Below, piece by piece: positions 36,354 through 48,204 of a stretch of 64,000 nt of DNA (the first letter of the stretch is position 1; the number at the start of each line of letters is the position of its first letter). A model generated the notes under the pieces. It had not been told where the DNA came from. It ran no database searches and was given only the letters and a program-made list of their open reading frames with translations. The DNA comes from Isoperla grammatica (Eukaryota; Arthropoda; Insecta; Plecoptera; Perlodidae): positions 22,847,092 through 22,911,091 of the forward strand of contig OX246746.1 in the NCBI GenBank assembly GCA_945910005.1, in the 5' to 3' direction. The position numbers and the translations under genes are program-made.

Positions 36354-39300
36354 ATGTCTAAAAACAAAAATAAGTTGGTAAACCTGAACATTCCTAGAAA
36401 TTCAATTTCAACCCTCTGCCCATTCACTGACATACTTCTCACACTACCAGATGCTGTCAATGGAAGTCCGTCACCCCCTCCCCCTCCCCCTCCGACCAAC
36501 CCACCCTCGACTGGTAGCATTCTAAAGCAACGGCTGGCCGGCCACCCAAGGTCTCTCCAGGTTATTCACCTAAATGCATCTTCCCTCATGGCCCACTGTC
36601 TTGACCTACAAACCCTTACTGATGACAACAAAGTGCACGTAATATTAATAAGCGAGTCCTGGCTCAAACCTTCATTAAACTCAAATCTTGTGCAATTACC
36701 AGGGTATCGCCTTGTAAGAAACGACCGCACAAAGCGGCGCGGTGGCGGAGTGTGTGCGTACATTCGCGATGACATAAAAAGCAAAGTGTTATCTAAATCT
36801 TCTAGCGAATACTCCTCTAGGCCAGAATTTGTTATTTTTGAAATTAAAATTATTAACCAATGTATTCTCCTCGCAGTTGTTTATCGCCCCCCTAAAATTG
36901 GATTTTTAACAGATTTCGAATCGTCCCTCCTTAAATTTATCCCTCATTACGAACATGTTATTGTAATGGGAGACTTCAACACCAATTTACAACAATCAAA
37001 TCACACGGACACAAGACAATTACTCACGATCTTCGACTCTTGCAACCTAACTGTTCTCCCTCTTGACGCAACGCATCACACCTCGACATCACATACATGG
37101 ATTGACCTAATGATGACAGCTAACAGTGACAGAGTAGTTAACCATGGCCAGTTGCCCGTCCCAAGCATTTCCGCACATGATCTTATTTACCTTCAGTATT
37201 CACTTCGGGTACCCAAGTATAAACCTAAATTTATTTCACAGCGAAGCCTAAAATACATAGATTCAAATCAATTTAAAGTAGATTCAGTGTCCCTACCTTG
37301 GGAAAATGTATTAAACCTTCCTACACTGGACGAAAAATTACTCGCGTTCAACTCTCTAGTATTACAATTGTATGATAAACACGCCCCTCTGAGAACCGTT
37401 CGAGTCACTAAACCCCCATCCCCCTGGCTTACGACTGAAATAAAGACTTTAATGGCTAGGAGGGACGCAGCTTTTAACAAATACAGAACAAATTCGACTC
37501 CCGAAAACAAAGACGCGTACCGACAACTGAGAAACATAACTAACCAGACAATAAGGACAGAAAAAAGACGACATGCATACAACTTACTTGGCCCCAAAAC
37601 ATCAATTAAAAAAATGTGGCAAAACCTGTCCCACATGGGCATCGGTAAACAGAAGGAGGAGGAAACTCCTATCGAAATACCCCTTGATAACCTTAATTCA
37701 CATTTTACCACTTGTTCACAAGTTACTGATATAACTTCGAAAGAGGAGAATATAAAAAACAACCAAAATAAAAAACCATCTCATGACAAATTTTATTTCT
37801 CACATGTGACACCAAAAATTGCTCTGCATGCAATAAAGCGAATCAAATCTAACGCTCAAGGAGTAGATATTATTTCAATTAAACTAATTCATCATATGCT
37901 TAGTCTTTCACCTATTTTAATTGAGCCACTTACATATATCTTTAATTTTTCTTTAACGAGCGAATCCTTCCCAACGCTATGGAAGCGAGCGCTAGTACGC
38001 CCACTTCCAAAAAAAGTAAACCCCGACTCGGCCAGTGACTTTAGACCAATTAGCATCTTACCCGCACTTTCAAAGGCGCTTGAGTTCATCGTTCACTCAC
38101 AGATCTCTGATTTTCTTAAGAAAAATGACATATTAGACAAATATCAGTCAGGCTTCAGGTCTTGCCATAGCACTTGCACCGCTCTTTCTAAGGTAACCGA
38201 CGACATACGAACAAATATGGACAATAGACAACTGACAATTTTGACACTACTTGACTTTAGTAAAGCATTCGACTCGGTTGACATTGATATTCTTATGAGT
38301 AAACTTCAAGGAATACATTTTTCTACCTCGAGCCTCAAATGGATGACTTCTTACTTACGAGGCAGAGAGCAATGTGTGATATCGGGCGACGAGCAATCAA
38401 ATTGGATTCCACTAAATGCTGGGGTGCCCCAAGGCAGCATACTTGGTCCCCTATTGTTCTCAATTTACATAAATGATATATCTACCGCCTTAACTTACTG
38501 TCACCATCACCTCTATGCCGACGACCTTCAAATATACCTTCATGCTTCTCCTTTATTAATTAATCAGGCAATTGAAATGATAAACCAAGATCTAAAATCA
38601 CTTTCCAAGTGGGCAATTAAAAATTGTTTAGTTATTAACCCCACTAAATCCCAAGCAATTATTTTCGGATACCACAAACTTCTCGTCAAATTAGATCACG
38701 CAAACATTCACAAACTTATTCTTAACGGTCAGAACATACAATTTCAAAATGGTGTTCAAAATTTGGGACTTTTCATGACTAATGACCTTTCATGGACCGA
38801 ACAAATAAAGCGCATATGCCAAAAAACGTATGCTGCTCTACATTCCTTAAACCGACTTAAAAACTTTCTTCCGACAAAGCTCAAAACACTACTTGTACAA
38901 AGCCTTATTATACCACACTTCGACTACTGCGACATAGTATACAACGACTTGACCGAAGACCTTTCCATTCGCTTACAACGGGCACAAAATTCCTGTGTAC
39001 GTTTTATATTGGGCATAAAGAAATCCGATCACATTAGCCCTGGATTTAAACAACTAAACTGGCTTCGATTAAGTGACCGTCGAAATCTTCATTCCGTCTG
39101 CCTCGTTCATAAAATATTATCATCATCAGCCCCCTCATATCTCACCCCAAACTTCCAATATCTACACTCCAATCATAGTTTCAACACCAGATCGAGAGGA
39201 GGTTCCCAACTTGCATTCCCTGTACATCGAACTAAGCTCCTTGACAATTCAGTTACAATACATGCAATCAGAATGTGGAATGCTATACCGGTGGAGATCA

Positions 39301-39380
39301 GGGATACATTGCAGAACAATTACAGCGTGTTTAAGAGTAAAATGTATTCATTATATGTTTCGAAAAATAACGACATTTAA
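36354..39380 (+). CDS. LINE ORF2: endonuclease and reverse transcriptase
   Basis: This 1008-residue protein nicks target DNA and copies the LINE RNA there. After a proline-rich leader (residues 41-51) comes an apurinic/apyrimidinic-type endonuclease domain (about 68-285) with HLNASSL, ISESWL (catalytic Glu near 101), VVYRPP, MGDFNT (205-210), HTWIDLMMT and SAHDLIYL. The reverse transcriptase domain (about 490-790) has DFRPISILP, YQSGFRSCHSTC, LLDFSKAFDSVD, GVPQGSILGPLLF (690-702) and the catalytic YADD at 721-724. The C-terminal region has DYCDIVYNDL and NTRSRGG, typical of Jockey/CR1 ORF2. No stop or frameshift interrupts it. Length and order fit an intact element. No RNase H domain was seen. 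Confidence 0.95.
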   Translation: MSKNKNKLVNLNIPRNSISTLCPFTDILLTLPDAVNGSPSPPPPPPPTNPPSTGSILKQRLAGHPRSLQVIHLNASSLMAHCLDLQTLTDDNKVHVILISESWLKPSLNSNLVQLPGYRLVRNDRTKRRGGGVCAYIRDDIKSKVLSKSSSEYSSRPEFVIFEIKIINQCILLAVVYRPPKIGFLTDFESSLLKFIPHYEHVIVMGDFNTNLQQSNHTDTRQLLTIFDSCNLTVLPLDATHHTSTSHTWIDLMMTANSDRVVNHGQLPVPSISAHDLIYLQYSLRVPKYKPKFISQRSLKYIDSNQFKVDSVSLPWENVLNLPTLDEKLLAFNSLVLQLYDKHAPLRTVRVTKPPSPWLTTEIKTLMARRDAAFNKYRTNSTPENKDAYRQLRNITNQTIRTEKRRHAYNLLGPKTSIKKMWQNLSHMGIGKQKEEETPIEIPLDNLNSHFTTCSQVTDITSKEENIKNNQNKKPSHDKFYFSHVTPKIALHAIKRIKSNAQGVDIISIKLIHHMLSLSPILIEPLTYIFNFSLTSESFPTLWKRALVRPLPKKVNPDSASDFRPISILPALSKALEFIVHSQISDFLKKNDILDKYQSGFRSCHSTCTALSKVTDDIRTNMDNRQLTILTLLDFSKAFDSVDIDILMSKLQGIHFSTSSLKWMTSYLRGREQCVISGDEQSNWIPLNAGVPQGSILGPLLFSIYINDISTALTYCHHHLYADDLQIYLHASPLLINQAIEMINQDLKSLSKWAIKNCLVINPTKSQAIIFGYHKLLVKLDHANIHKLILNGQNIQFQNGVQNLGLFMTNDLSWTEQIKRICQKTYAALHSLNRLKNFLPTKLKTLLVQSLIIPHFDYCDIVYNDLTEDLSIRLQRAQNSCVRFILGIKKSDHISPGFKQLNWLRLSDRRNLHSVCLVHKILSSSAPSYLTPNFQYLHSNHSFNTRSRGGSQLAFPVHRTKLLDNSVTIHAIRMWNAIPVEIRDTLQNNYSVFKSKMYSLYVSKNNDI

Positions 39381-39572
39381 TTTTGTTTATTTGTGTTTAT
39401 TTGTTTTTATATTGTTTTTATATTGTTCTTATGTGCAGGTATTTCTACGTTTATCTTCTATGTATAGCCATACATATTTGTGATGACTTACAATATAAAT
39501 GGAGTTACATAATATTTACTTAATGTTCCTACCCATTGAATGAATGAACGAATGAATGTGATGAATGAATGG

Positions 39573-39904
39573 TTTATCTTAGCATTATCAATATGAGTTA
39601 GCGTAGTTAAAAATCTGTAATTGAAATTGAAATTGTATTTTCCTATTATGTATGTTCGTAATTTCTAGGTCTTAAATGTATTTTAATGAATAGCTAACAT
39701 TAGCAATATGATTTCATCATTCTCTTAAAAACAAAACAAATTCAAAATCCAATTGTAATTGTATTTTTCTATTATGTATGTTCTTAATTTTAAGCCTTCA
39801 ATGTATTTTACCACAAATGTATATCTCTATAACGGTTGGATGGAAGAAAAGGCTTCACTGGCCTTAATCCCGCCCAAAATAAAGTCCAAAATCAATCAAT
39901 CAAT

Positions 39905-39908
<4 letters not shown>
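39573..39908 (+). mobile_element. Second LINE 3'-terminal fragment with (AATC)n tail
   Basis: Two related segments, about 39630-39690 and 39757-39815, each with TTCTATTATGTATGTTC-like words, are followed by TGGAAGAAAAGGCTTCACTG, AATAAAG and an AATCAATCAATCAATC tail. The layout is that of a LINE 3' UTR in plus orientation. It abuts the intact LINE but differs from its tail, so it belongs to another family. Confidence 0.6.

Positions 39909-39955
<47 letters not shown>
39909..39955. repeat. (CT)n microsatellite
   Basis: About 23 CT units extend directly from the (AATC)n tail of the preceding fragment, a common place for simple repeats to grow. Confidence 0.95.
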
Positions 39956-39958
<3 letters not shown>

Positions 39959-40879
39959 CTCTACACACTATCATTGTGTACTCCTAAAGTTAAATCGATG
40001 TATTTGCTATGCAAGAGGCTATAGTAGGACGTTTCTGAAATACCCGCATACATTTTGTATACCCCACTAAACGTATCTACTGTAAATCTCATGTGCAAGC
40101 TGACACCCTAACTCAATCGACGTTCAACATTCATTACCCATTATCACGATCTTTATCAAGGATTTAAAGGGTTCATTATTTCCGATCTCTGTTATATTCA
40201 TTTGCACCCTTGATGACCCCTCCCTCCTCCCCCCCCCCCCCCCACCACCACGCACATCCCCCTACGACGGTCCACGTTATCTACCAGAACCAAGCGGGAA
40301 AACGAGACAAGATGAGGAAAGGGGGAAGTCTAACAGGAAATGAATAGAATTGCAATTTCAAAACGCTTTGGTTTAATAGCTATGTTGCTATGCGTTCATT
40401 TACTGTCTTGTTTATCTTTTTAGTACTTGGCAGCCATTTTGTATCAGAAAATACAGTTCAGAAATGACGCTACAGAAGTTTGGATTAAAGATGTGGTCTA
40501 TCTTCGTTTCACCACATATGCTCAAAGTAATACTGATTTATTAAGACATGCTGATAAAAAGCTCAATGAAAAGTTGATTCATTTTTGTGATGTACGGCTG
40601 GTTAGCTCATCAATGTCAAAGTCCAGGGTTGTGATCTACAATGGAGAGCTCTGATTAAAATTCGCTGACTCGACTTTCTGAACCGGACGCTCTTACATCA
40701 GGCTACTGTCAAGCAGCGATGACAGCCTTCTTACCTACTTACTAAGTCGTACATGTACTTCAGGCAATACAGTGGTTGCATGCAATAAGCTAGACCGTCT
40801 TGACAAAAAACACAAACAACATGTGGCTGTTTTGGTAGTGAATCATGAATTTTACATTATACAAAATTTATTTTCCTTT
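39956..40879. other. Unannotated stretch with a C-run and an unassigned frame
   Basis: A C-run lies at about 40228-40243. A frame from 40424 to 40654 follows a splice-acceptor-like TTATCTTTTTAG and encodes about 76 residues ending VVIYNGEL, but I do not recognise it. Confidence 0.3.
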
Positions 40880-42735
40880 ATTTTTTGATTTTTTTTTACT
40901 ATATTTAACATACAGTGTATTCTGCCATTTGGCGTGAAATAATAAAGATAACAATAAAAACACAGAAACAAGCACAAAAACACACATTACACATGTGTTT
41001 GTCACAATTCTACATAAAATAAGTGCAATAACAATAAAAAAATACTCAAAAAATGCCAGTGAAAGAGACAATGCGCACAATGAAGTTGGAAACATGGTAA
41101 AAGAGTTAGAAACAAATGCAATAATATCTTTATACACATAAGAGTTGATCCAAAATAATACAATCAAAACAAAAAACAGGAATGATGAAGCTGCATTAGA
41201 CAAAAGTGTAGTGTAGTAAATAGTGTAAAGAAGAAACAACATCTGATGTAATTAATTTCTATCAAGATAAGGCATGAAGGATTTAATGAATGGTCGTAGT
41301 AGAAAAAAGATAACTTCCGTAGGCAGCGAGTTGTACAGCATAGTGGCCCGTGTGAGGAACGATCGGCGTCTTATTTCAGTTCGTGGAGTACATATGTGAA
41401 ATAAATTGCGCTGCCGAGTCCTCCTGGATGGTACCCGCACACCCAGGTTTTGGTAGGATATGTTTGCATTGCACGTGACCATTAAAAATTTTCTGTAACA
41501 AAATAAGGTCAGATTTCTGTCTGCGCTGTTCTAGTGTGCCAATTCCCAGTTCAAGTAAAACATTACTATTCGAGAGATGATTAAGACCTGGCACTCTTTT
41601 GCGCACTATAAAACAAAAAGAAGAAACAACACTGTTTAAAAGATTTAAATTAGTCGGTGCTGCTGAGCTCTATATAGGGACTCCATATTCCACAATAGGA
41701 CTAGAACATGGAATAGAACTAGTGATGTGAAATACAACTTCAGCGCCTTCGGGCAATTGATGTTGGTATGCCTATACAGCATGCCCAGCATTTTCATTGC
41801 TTAACTTTTAATTTTAACTATATGATCTGGAAATAGACACTTCTCATCTAAAACTACACCAATATCATTTATTTTGTGCAGCCAATTGTCATTAAGCTAC
41901 CGGATAGCATATAATCAAACACAATTTGATTCCTCTTCCATGAAATAGACAGCTCACCGCACTTCGTTACGTTGGGCTGAAGACCCCACATATCACACCA
42001 CTCAGAGAGCCGGTCTAGTGCACGTTGCAATTCAATGGCATCTCTAACGGTATTAATACTGCACATTAAATTACAATCGTCAGCATAGAGCAGAATCTCT
42101 ACGTTCTTGCCAATGGTTTAGCCGCGGTCGCTTAGCCGGTTCCCATACGAACACCGAAAGTTAAGCAACCTCGGGCTAGGTCAGGAGGTGGATGGGAGAC
42201 CACTCTTCTCTAAAACACTAGTTACCGTTGGTTAGAGCAGATTGGAGGGTTCGAAAGCTTGTGTAACAGCTTCGTTCTTCTCGTCAATTGCTCGGCAGTC
42301 CAGGTTAGTGGAGGAACCTATATGACTGGTCAAAGTTACACCGTCCTTTCGGATGGGACGTAAAGCTAATGGTCCTCTTGGTACTTTTCGACAGGAGTAA
42401 GCTACGTGCCGGTACCAGGCTTACCCTCCTCCCTTCTTCATTATCATGCATCGTTGTTAATCATCCGTTGTTATAATGGTCACTGTTAAATGGCACAAAA
42501 TGCTGTATGGGGCCAATTCATAAATAAATTAATTAATCTTGCACCACGAATTACCAACGAATTGAGTAAAATCGTCAAAGAAAAGAACAAACAATAAAGG
42601 CCCTAATATGCTTCCTTGGGCTATCCCAGAGACAATTTTAGTCCATGAGGAGGCCGATCCGGGTAATAATACACGTTGTACTCTGCTGCGTAAAAAATCA
42701 CTGAGAGTAAGCAAACATTTTCCACATATTATGTT
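40880..42735 (-). pseudogene. 5'-truncated LINE ORF2 remnant (Jockey-like), split by a SINE
   Basis: Minus-strand fragments follow the order of a reverse transcriptase C-terminal half. At 42714-42529 are FLRSRVQRV and AQGSILGPLLFVLF. At 42102-41869 are LLYADDCNL (YADD at 42087-42076) and ALDRLSEWCDMWGL. At 41606-41376 is IGTLEQRRQKSDLILLQKI. At 41482-41252 are RNLFHICTPRTEIRRRSFL and LYNSLPTEV. Frame changes and stops separate the last three. Between the first two lies the 5S-derived SINE at 42111-42536. An AT-rich 3' UTR runs to a poly(A)-like tail near 40890. The copy cannot make an enzyme. Confidence 0.88.
42111..42536 (+). mobile_element. 5S-rRNA-derived SINE (SINE3-like), copy 1
   Basis: The head at 42121-42205 resembles 5S rRNA. 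It contains GTTAAGCAACCTCGGGC (box A region) and GGATGGGAGACC (a highly conserved stretch of the 5S internal promoter), spaced as in 5S genes. The element ends in an AAATAAATTAATTAA tail. It is flanked by a 6-bp duplication TCTTGC (42105-42110 and 42537-42542) within a minus-strand LINE. Transcription would use the 5S-type polymerase III promoter. A second copy lies at 52094-52572 on the minus strand. Confidence 0.88.
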
Positions 42736-42865
42736 TTTATTCTATTGTACTGCTTTGTGTGTGTTATTACTTTGTACAAAAGTAGAAAATAATAAAATAT
42801 ATATATATATATTATGAGTGTATTCTAAAATAATTTGTTCTAAATTTTCCTGTGACTGGTTGGCT

Positions 42866-43530
42866 ATTATCAGATGGTTGAGGTGCCGGGTTAAACATAA
42901 CAACACTTTCACGTAATAGCAACACACATAAACTATCCTAGACGTGGTTTTCTGTATTAACATTGTTAGTATCAGATGGTGGAGGTGCCGGGTTTAAATA
43001 TAACAACATATAACATCACGTTCAGGTAATAACAACACACAGAAACTATCCTAGACGTGGTTTTCTGGTTTTACATTGTTAGTATCAGATGGTGGAGGTG
43101 CCGGGTTTAAATATAACAACATATTACAACACGTTCAGGTAATAACAACACACAGAAACTATCCTAGACGTGGTTTTCTGGTTTTACATTGATAGTATCA
43201 GAAGGTGGAGGTGCCGGGTTTAAATATAACAACATATAACATCACGTTCAGGTAATAACAACACACAGATACTATCCTAGACGTGGTTTTCTGGTTTTGC
43301 ATTGATAGTATCAGATGGTGGAGGTGCCGGGTTGAAATATAACAACATAACATCACGTTCAGGTAATAACAACACACAGAAACTATCCTAGACGTGGTTT
43401 TCTGGTTTTGCATTGAAAGTATCAGATGGTGGAGGTGCCGGGTTTAAATATAACAACATATAACATCACGTTCAGGTAATAGCAACACATAGAAACTATC
43501 CCAGATATGACTCCCTGGTTTAACTTCGTA
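42866..43530. repeat. 113-bp tandem repeat, about six units
   Basis: Units recur at about 42866, 42972, 43085, 43198, 43313 and 43425. Each contains AGATGGTGGAGGTGCCGGG, TAACAACACACAGAAACTAT and CTAGACGTGGTTTTCTG. The first and last units are the most diverged, as expected for array edges. The 71-residue frame inside is a repeat artefact. A short (AT)n at 42797-42812 precedes the array. Confidence 0.93.
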
Positions 43531-46500
43531 GCTATCCGACGGCGGGGATGTTTGGCAACACGCCCCTACAATGTAAGCTCACTAAAGTAAACACACCTGG
43601 GTTTTATATCGAGGTGGGTGTGTCGACCCCGTCATATGACACGCCTCCTCAATTAAAACACTTAACGGCGATATGCCTGGAATTCTGCAACCAACGGTTC
43701 AACGAAAATGAAATGCATTTACTCGTCGGTGCACGTGTTAAATCGCTAATGGAAATTAAAGAATTAATTTGTGTAAATTATTATTATGTACACATAAAAA
43801 TTTGTCAAAATTCGCGATATTTTTTTGGAATAATCGTTGAAAGTTTCCAATGTAAACTAACTGTATTTTGAATACTCTTTCTATAACTAAAAGAGTTCCT
43901 TTACTCCCTAATGCATGATCTGTTTATGTATATTGCTAACGTTTTGCGAATGTAATTATTTGCATCTTCTGTACTGGGGATTTATACATTCTTTTAAAAT
44001 CGCCGTACTTTCCACGTTGGCAGAAAGTTCTATGTACCCAGTAGAGCCCCCCGTAGAAATCACAGGAAACGCTAACATCCAGAGTGGCTGTGAGCACTGA
44101 GTGTGAGACACATGAATGTTGTTAGAGCACACAATAGAGATTAAACAAAGGCCACTATTTGGTGGCAGCTAACATAACACATTTTTCTTGCAAGTGTTTT
44201 AATAACAAGAGAAATTATTAACGAAGTTTTTTTAGACACAAGAAATTAAGAAAAGTAGTGGTCTTATGTTATTGTATTATAACGTTTTCTTCGTCTTTGA
44301 CTTGTCAACGCATTTTCAACCTCCAGAAAATTTATTTCGATTTATGCATGGGATTTTTCCGAATTTATTTTCCTACGAGCAACTCTTGAATATGATTTCT
44401 TATTGTATTTGTACATTCTTAATAGTGATAATATTGTTAAAGTTGTGTCAACAGAACATTACCATACTAACAACATTATCATACTCAGTGCCGGTTCTCC
44501 GGTGTTCAATATTTAAACGATTTAGCTTTGACCTTACCTTTCGCAATGTTGAATGCAAAACGAACGTTGTCTGTAGATTGACGTGATTAAATTACCATTT
44601 CATTGGCTACATTGCTATTAGTGTCAAATGCCGTGCACCGTATTTTGATGCCAATTACTGTTTTAGTAAACATGCGCTACATGCGTTGGTGTCAGTAGAA
44701 TCCTTTGGCAAACCGTATTGGATTATTAAATGTGGCGCGTGTCCATAATAATACGAACGTTAAAACATCATATGACCTATTTACCGAAGGTTGGCTTTAG
44801 AGTTCAGATGAATGAATGAATTAATTCAGTTGATTCAGCTATGCCCCACTTAATGAAAATGATATAACTGCAAAGAATGTATGGTTATTAACCTATTGGA
44901 AAATATTCTTTCATATTAAAATATAAACCGCTTCATACTGGAGATAAGTAATAAATTCTTGTATAATTAGTTTCTCTTTACTACTATTGAAATAAAATTT
45001 CATTCTATGTTACAACGAAATATTATATCGTAAATGTGTGACAGCTTGTCGGTAAAACAAATTCTGAAAGGTGTCTTTAAAGAAACCTTTCTTTCACATT
45101 GCTTTTTTGAATTTAACCCATAATAATAATTATTATTAGAATAATTTATTTATATTTTATATATTATATATTATATAATTTATTTATTAAAATTGTTTAT
45201 TTATTATTGTGAATACGTAGTGAGCCGCTTTTACATTATAAATACATAACTACTTTCCCTGTCCCTCTGTTTCGCTAATATTTTTATTAAAAAAATACTT
45301 CCAGCAGCTATAGTATTGTGTAAACATAATATCCGTCCGGATAAGCGTTGGGGGGGGAGGAGGAGGGGGGGGGGGGTAGTTGTTACCCCTCCGTGCCCGG
45401 TCGCACCATCAAAGCCTCATGGCCAGTTAATAAAAGAACATCGACCGACGAGCTTTGATCACGTCTGTCACAGTAGCCGATGTGTGCAAACTACACGCGC
45501 GCATTATGCACGACGTAATTAAACCAGACCCACGTGCTCAAACGGTAGGGGGGGGGGGGGGGGGCGATACAAATTACGTGCACGGCTATAGGAGCGAAAT
45601 GCGATATAGTCGAACATCAAAATTCTCGTAAAATTAAATAAACCAGAATACAAAGTTCAATGTGTGGAATAATGAAATAATCATGGGGAATATTAAATAA
45701 AAATTGTCCAAAAAGTCGTTGTGGGTTTTATAAAGCGAGGAGCATCTGGGAGTAATGAACGATGTATTTTTAAGCAAACTTGCAATAACAGAAGATAATT
45801 TGAGAACGTTTGGCGAGGTTTTGGTCTTATTTTGACCACATGTCTAGACTGAATTGATTTTAATGGAAGGGGTTATTACCCTCCCAAATACTCAGTAACC
45901 TCTGTGCTGCATATTCCCTTAATATTTGCTATTTAGTGACATATCGTCGTGCTTCAAACGCACTTCATGTTCACGTACGCAGATAACCTCATCATACAAT
46001 TTTTATTGAATATCACTAGTTATGTACGTGTGACTTTACAAGTAGAATAATCTTCCTCGCAACTGCTGTATCGATTTGGAAAATTTGACAGATGCGATTT
46101 ATATGATTTATGTAGACGCGGAATAATATATTTGCCACTGCAGCGAACGTTTAGTTTAAAGAGCACTTTGCGCGGTTAGAAAATACTTTTAGAAGTTTTT
46201 CAACCTGAGTTATTGTTTAACGCTATATACATGTTTTAGATTTGATGTAGTTAATGCGTTTATTGTTATTTATAATTCTAGTAAAAATTATTTTTCGTCT
46301 TAATCTTATTATTGTTAACATTATAACGTGAATGAGAATTATTACGTTTATCAGCATTCTTTGTATAATTCGTAACAAAATAACAAATCTACCTTCTACC
46401 ATTCTGGTTGAACTTATAATTCAAGTGGAAGATTGAAGATGTATATTTGAAAAATAAAAATATAAACACTTTTTGATCATTTTTTAGCGAGTAAGTAGTT

Positions 46501-47205
46501 TTCCGCAAAGTGGATGTTTACTGAGGGTATGCGTTTTCTAAAATGTATATTTGGTTTTATTTTTTAAAATTCCATAACAAGCGGGACAATTTAAGATTTT
46601 CTTTTCGTGTCCTTAAAACAACTTTTAAAAATTAAAATTGTTGGTACATAGTAGTGTGGTGCAGATAGATATTATCTACAGATAACGAAAAAGAAAAATA
46701 TGCAACTAAATTCCGATAATGCAATAATAACTTAACCAAACGTAATGAGTTGTGCATATATATTTTCTTTGGCTTTTTGAAGACCTTATACAATATTTAG
46801 TTGCGGTATCTACCCACAACATCGATTATAAAAAAATTATAGATGCAAACAGAAAAGTTGTATTTAACATGGTTTCTGAACTCTGATTCCCGCAGACTTT
46901 TCATGTGTATATAATCTACATACGTGTATCTATCTCTCTTTACTCGTCAGTATTAACCGCATATTAGTAGTACCACCACAACGCTACCGTGACCACTAAT
47001 CACTTACCACTTACCACTTACCGCTAACAAACCACCACTTGCCACTGACCACTGATATGCCAAGAGAGAGAGAGATGGATAGATGGATAGATAGATAATG
47101 GTCTTTATTGAAGAGAGAGAGAGAGAGAGGCATCATACATTCTGTTTCGATCTAGAAAGTTATCTACTGGCTCTCGGGGTTGGTTTTTAATTTATGGTTT
47201 TCTTC

Positions 47206-47207
<2 letters not shown>
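43531..47207. other. Long unannotated AT-rich stretch with G-runs
   Basis: G-runs at 45349-45376 and 45547-45564 could form quadruplexes. The segment 45120-45205 is almost pure A/T. The 107- and 106-residue frames at 43548-43871 and 44266-44586 resemble no family known to me. Confidence 0.35.

Positions 47208-47232
<25 letters not shown>
47208..47232. repeat. (AT)n microsatellite
   Basis: About 12 AT units. Confidence 0.9.
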
Positions 47233-47236
<4 letters not shown>

Positions 47237-47345
47237 AAGAACACATTTTTCGGTAAAACCAATCCAAGTTTATTAAAAATAATAAGTCAACGTTTCAACG
47301 ACTGTAGCGTCGTCCTTTTCAAGACATACAAAAACAAATAAAAAA
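47233..47345 (-). mobile_element. Possible retroelement end with GAAACGTTG motif
   Basis: On the minus strand GTCTTGAAAAGGACGACGC, then TACAGTCGTTGAAACGTTGAC, precedes a segment resembling a polyadenylation region (TTTTTAATAAACTTGG). The GAAACGTTG ending resembles Penelope-type or hammerhead-associated termini, but the CUGAUGA core is absent. The assignment is tentative. Confidence 0.25.
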
Positions 47346-47486
47346 CCACAACAACCAAAAAACACTTGCATATAAAATCGAAAACACTGCTTACATTTTG
47401 CAACCAACAAAATCTAAGAAATCATATATATAACAATTGGTTTATTTTTAAATGTTGGAAAAGAGTGGGCCAGAACTAAATTATTA

Positions 47487-47565
47487 TATAAGTAAAAACC
47501 TCGGACAAACACGGTTAAACACTGTTTAATGTTGAAACCGTGTTTGTCCGAACTTTTTACTTATA
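47487..47565. other. Near-perfect 30-bp hairpin
   Basis: Arms 47487-47516 and 47536-47565 pair with two or three mismatches; GGACAAACACGGTT is perfect. The loop is 19 bases. It could be a miniature foldback element or, if transcribed, a small-RNA precursor. Confidence 0.7.
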
Positions 47566-48204
47566 TTATCATCTTCCGGTTAATGAGTCCTGGCGTGTGT
47601 TATTAAATAAATTATTATTTTTCAAAGATTTGTAGTAATTGTGTCAAATGAAAATAGGTATCTTATAATTAGAGTGGCCTGGTTGCAAGGCAATGAATGA
47701 CACAGTTGAACGCCACTGCGAGGTATACAAGCACTTTCCCTGGGTGGAAATGTTATTTTATGAGAGTTCACTAAATACCCTTAATTATTTACAAAAGACT
47801 TTTTCCTCAAAGAAACGTAATTGGGGAATTAAAGTGAAGTAAATATTAATTTGTTTGCTTCCATATTGAAAGAAGAAATTAATTAGCCTTTATATTCTGG
47901 AATCCCTTAGAAGTTTTGTTTTAAATTTCGTAAAAGTGTGTTGCGCTAAGAACTCGAAGCTCGAAGTATGTTTGCAGTCGATAACCCAAGACGGGAGACA
48001 ACCATATAGAACTTGCAACGTATTTCTCGAGGTATTGTCTTGACATCTATAACATGGAAGAAACAGTTGGCTCTGACGTCATTTGTCGAGCTCTCATGAG
48101 GAGAAACCTGCTCTCTCACCGGCATATCTAAAGCAAGGGTAGAACAAAACCATCCTTTACCAAAACCTCTTTGAGTAAGTTCGTGAGTCACTCGTCCCCT
48201 ACAT
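47566..48204. other. Unannotated stretch
   Basis: A CRE palindrome TGACGTCA lies at 48074-48081. No gene was supported. Confidence 0.35.

Noticed and set aside
40424..40654. Terminal coding exon after a TTATCTTTTTAG acceptor
   Set aside because: The peptide is unrecognised, and a chance polypyrimidine-AG before a short frame is common in AT-rich DNA.
42121..42205. Genuine 5S rRNA gene
   Set aside because: Similarity covers mainly the internal promoter region, the 3' part is replaced by a SINE body, and target duplications flank the unit.
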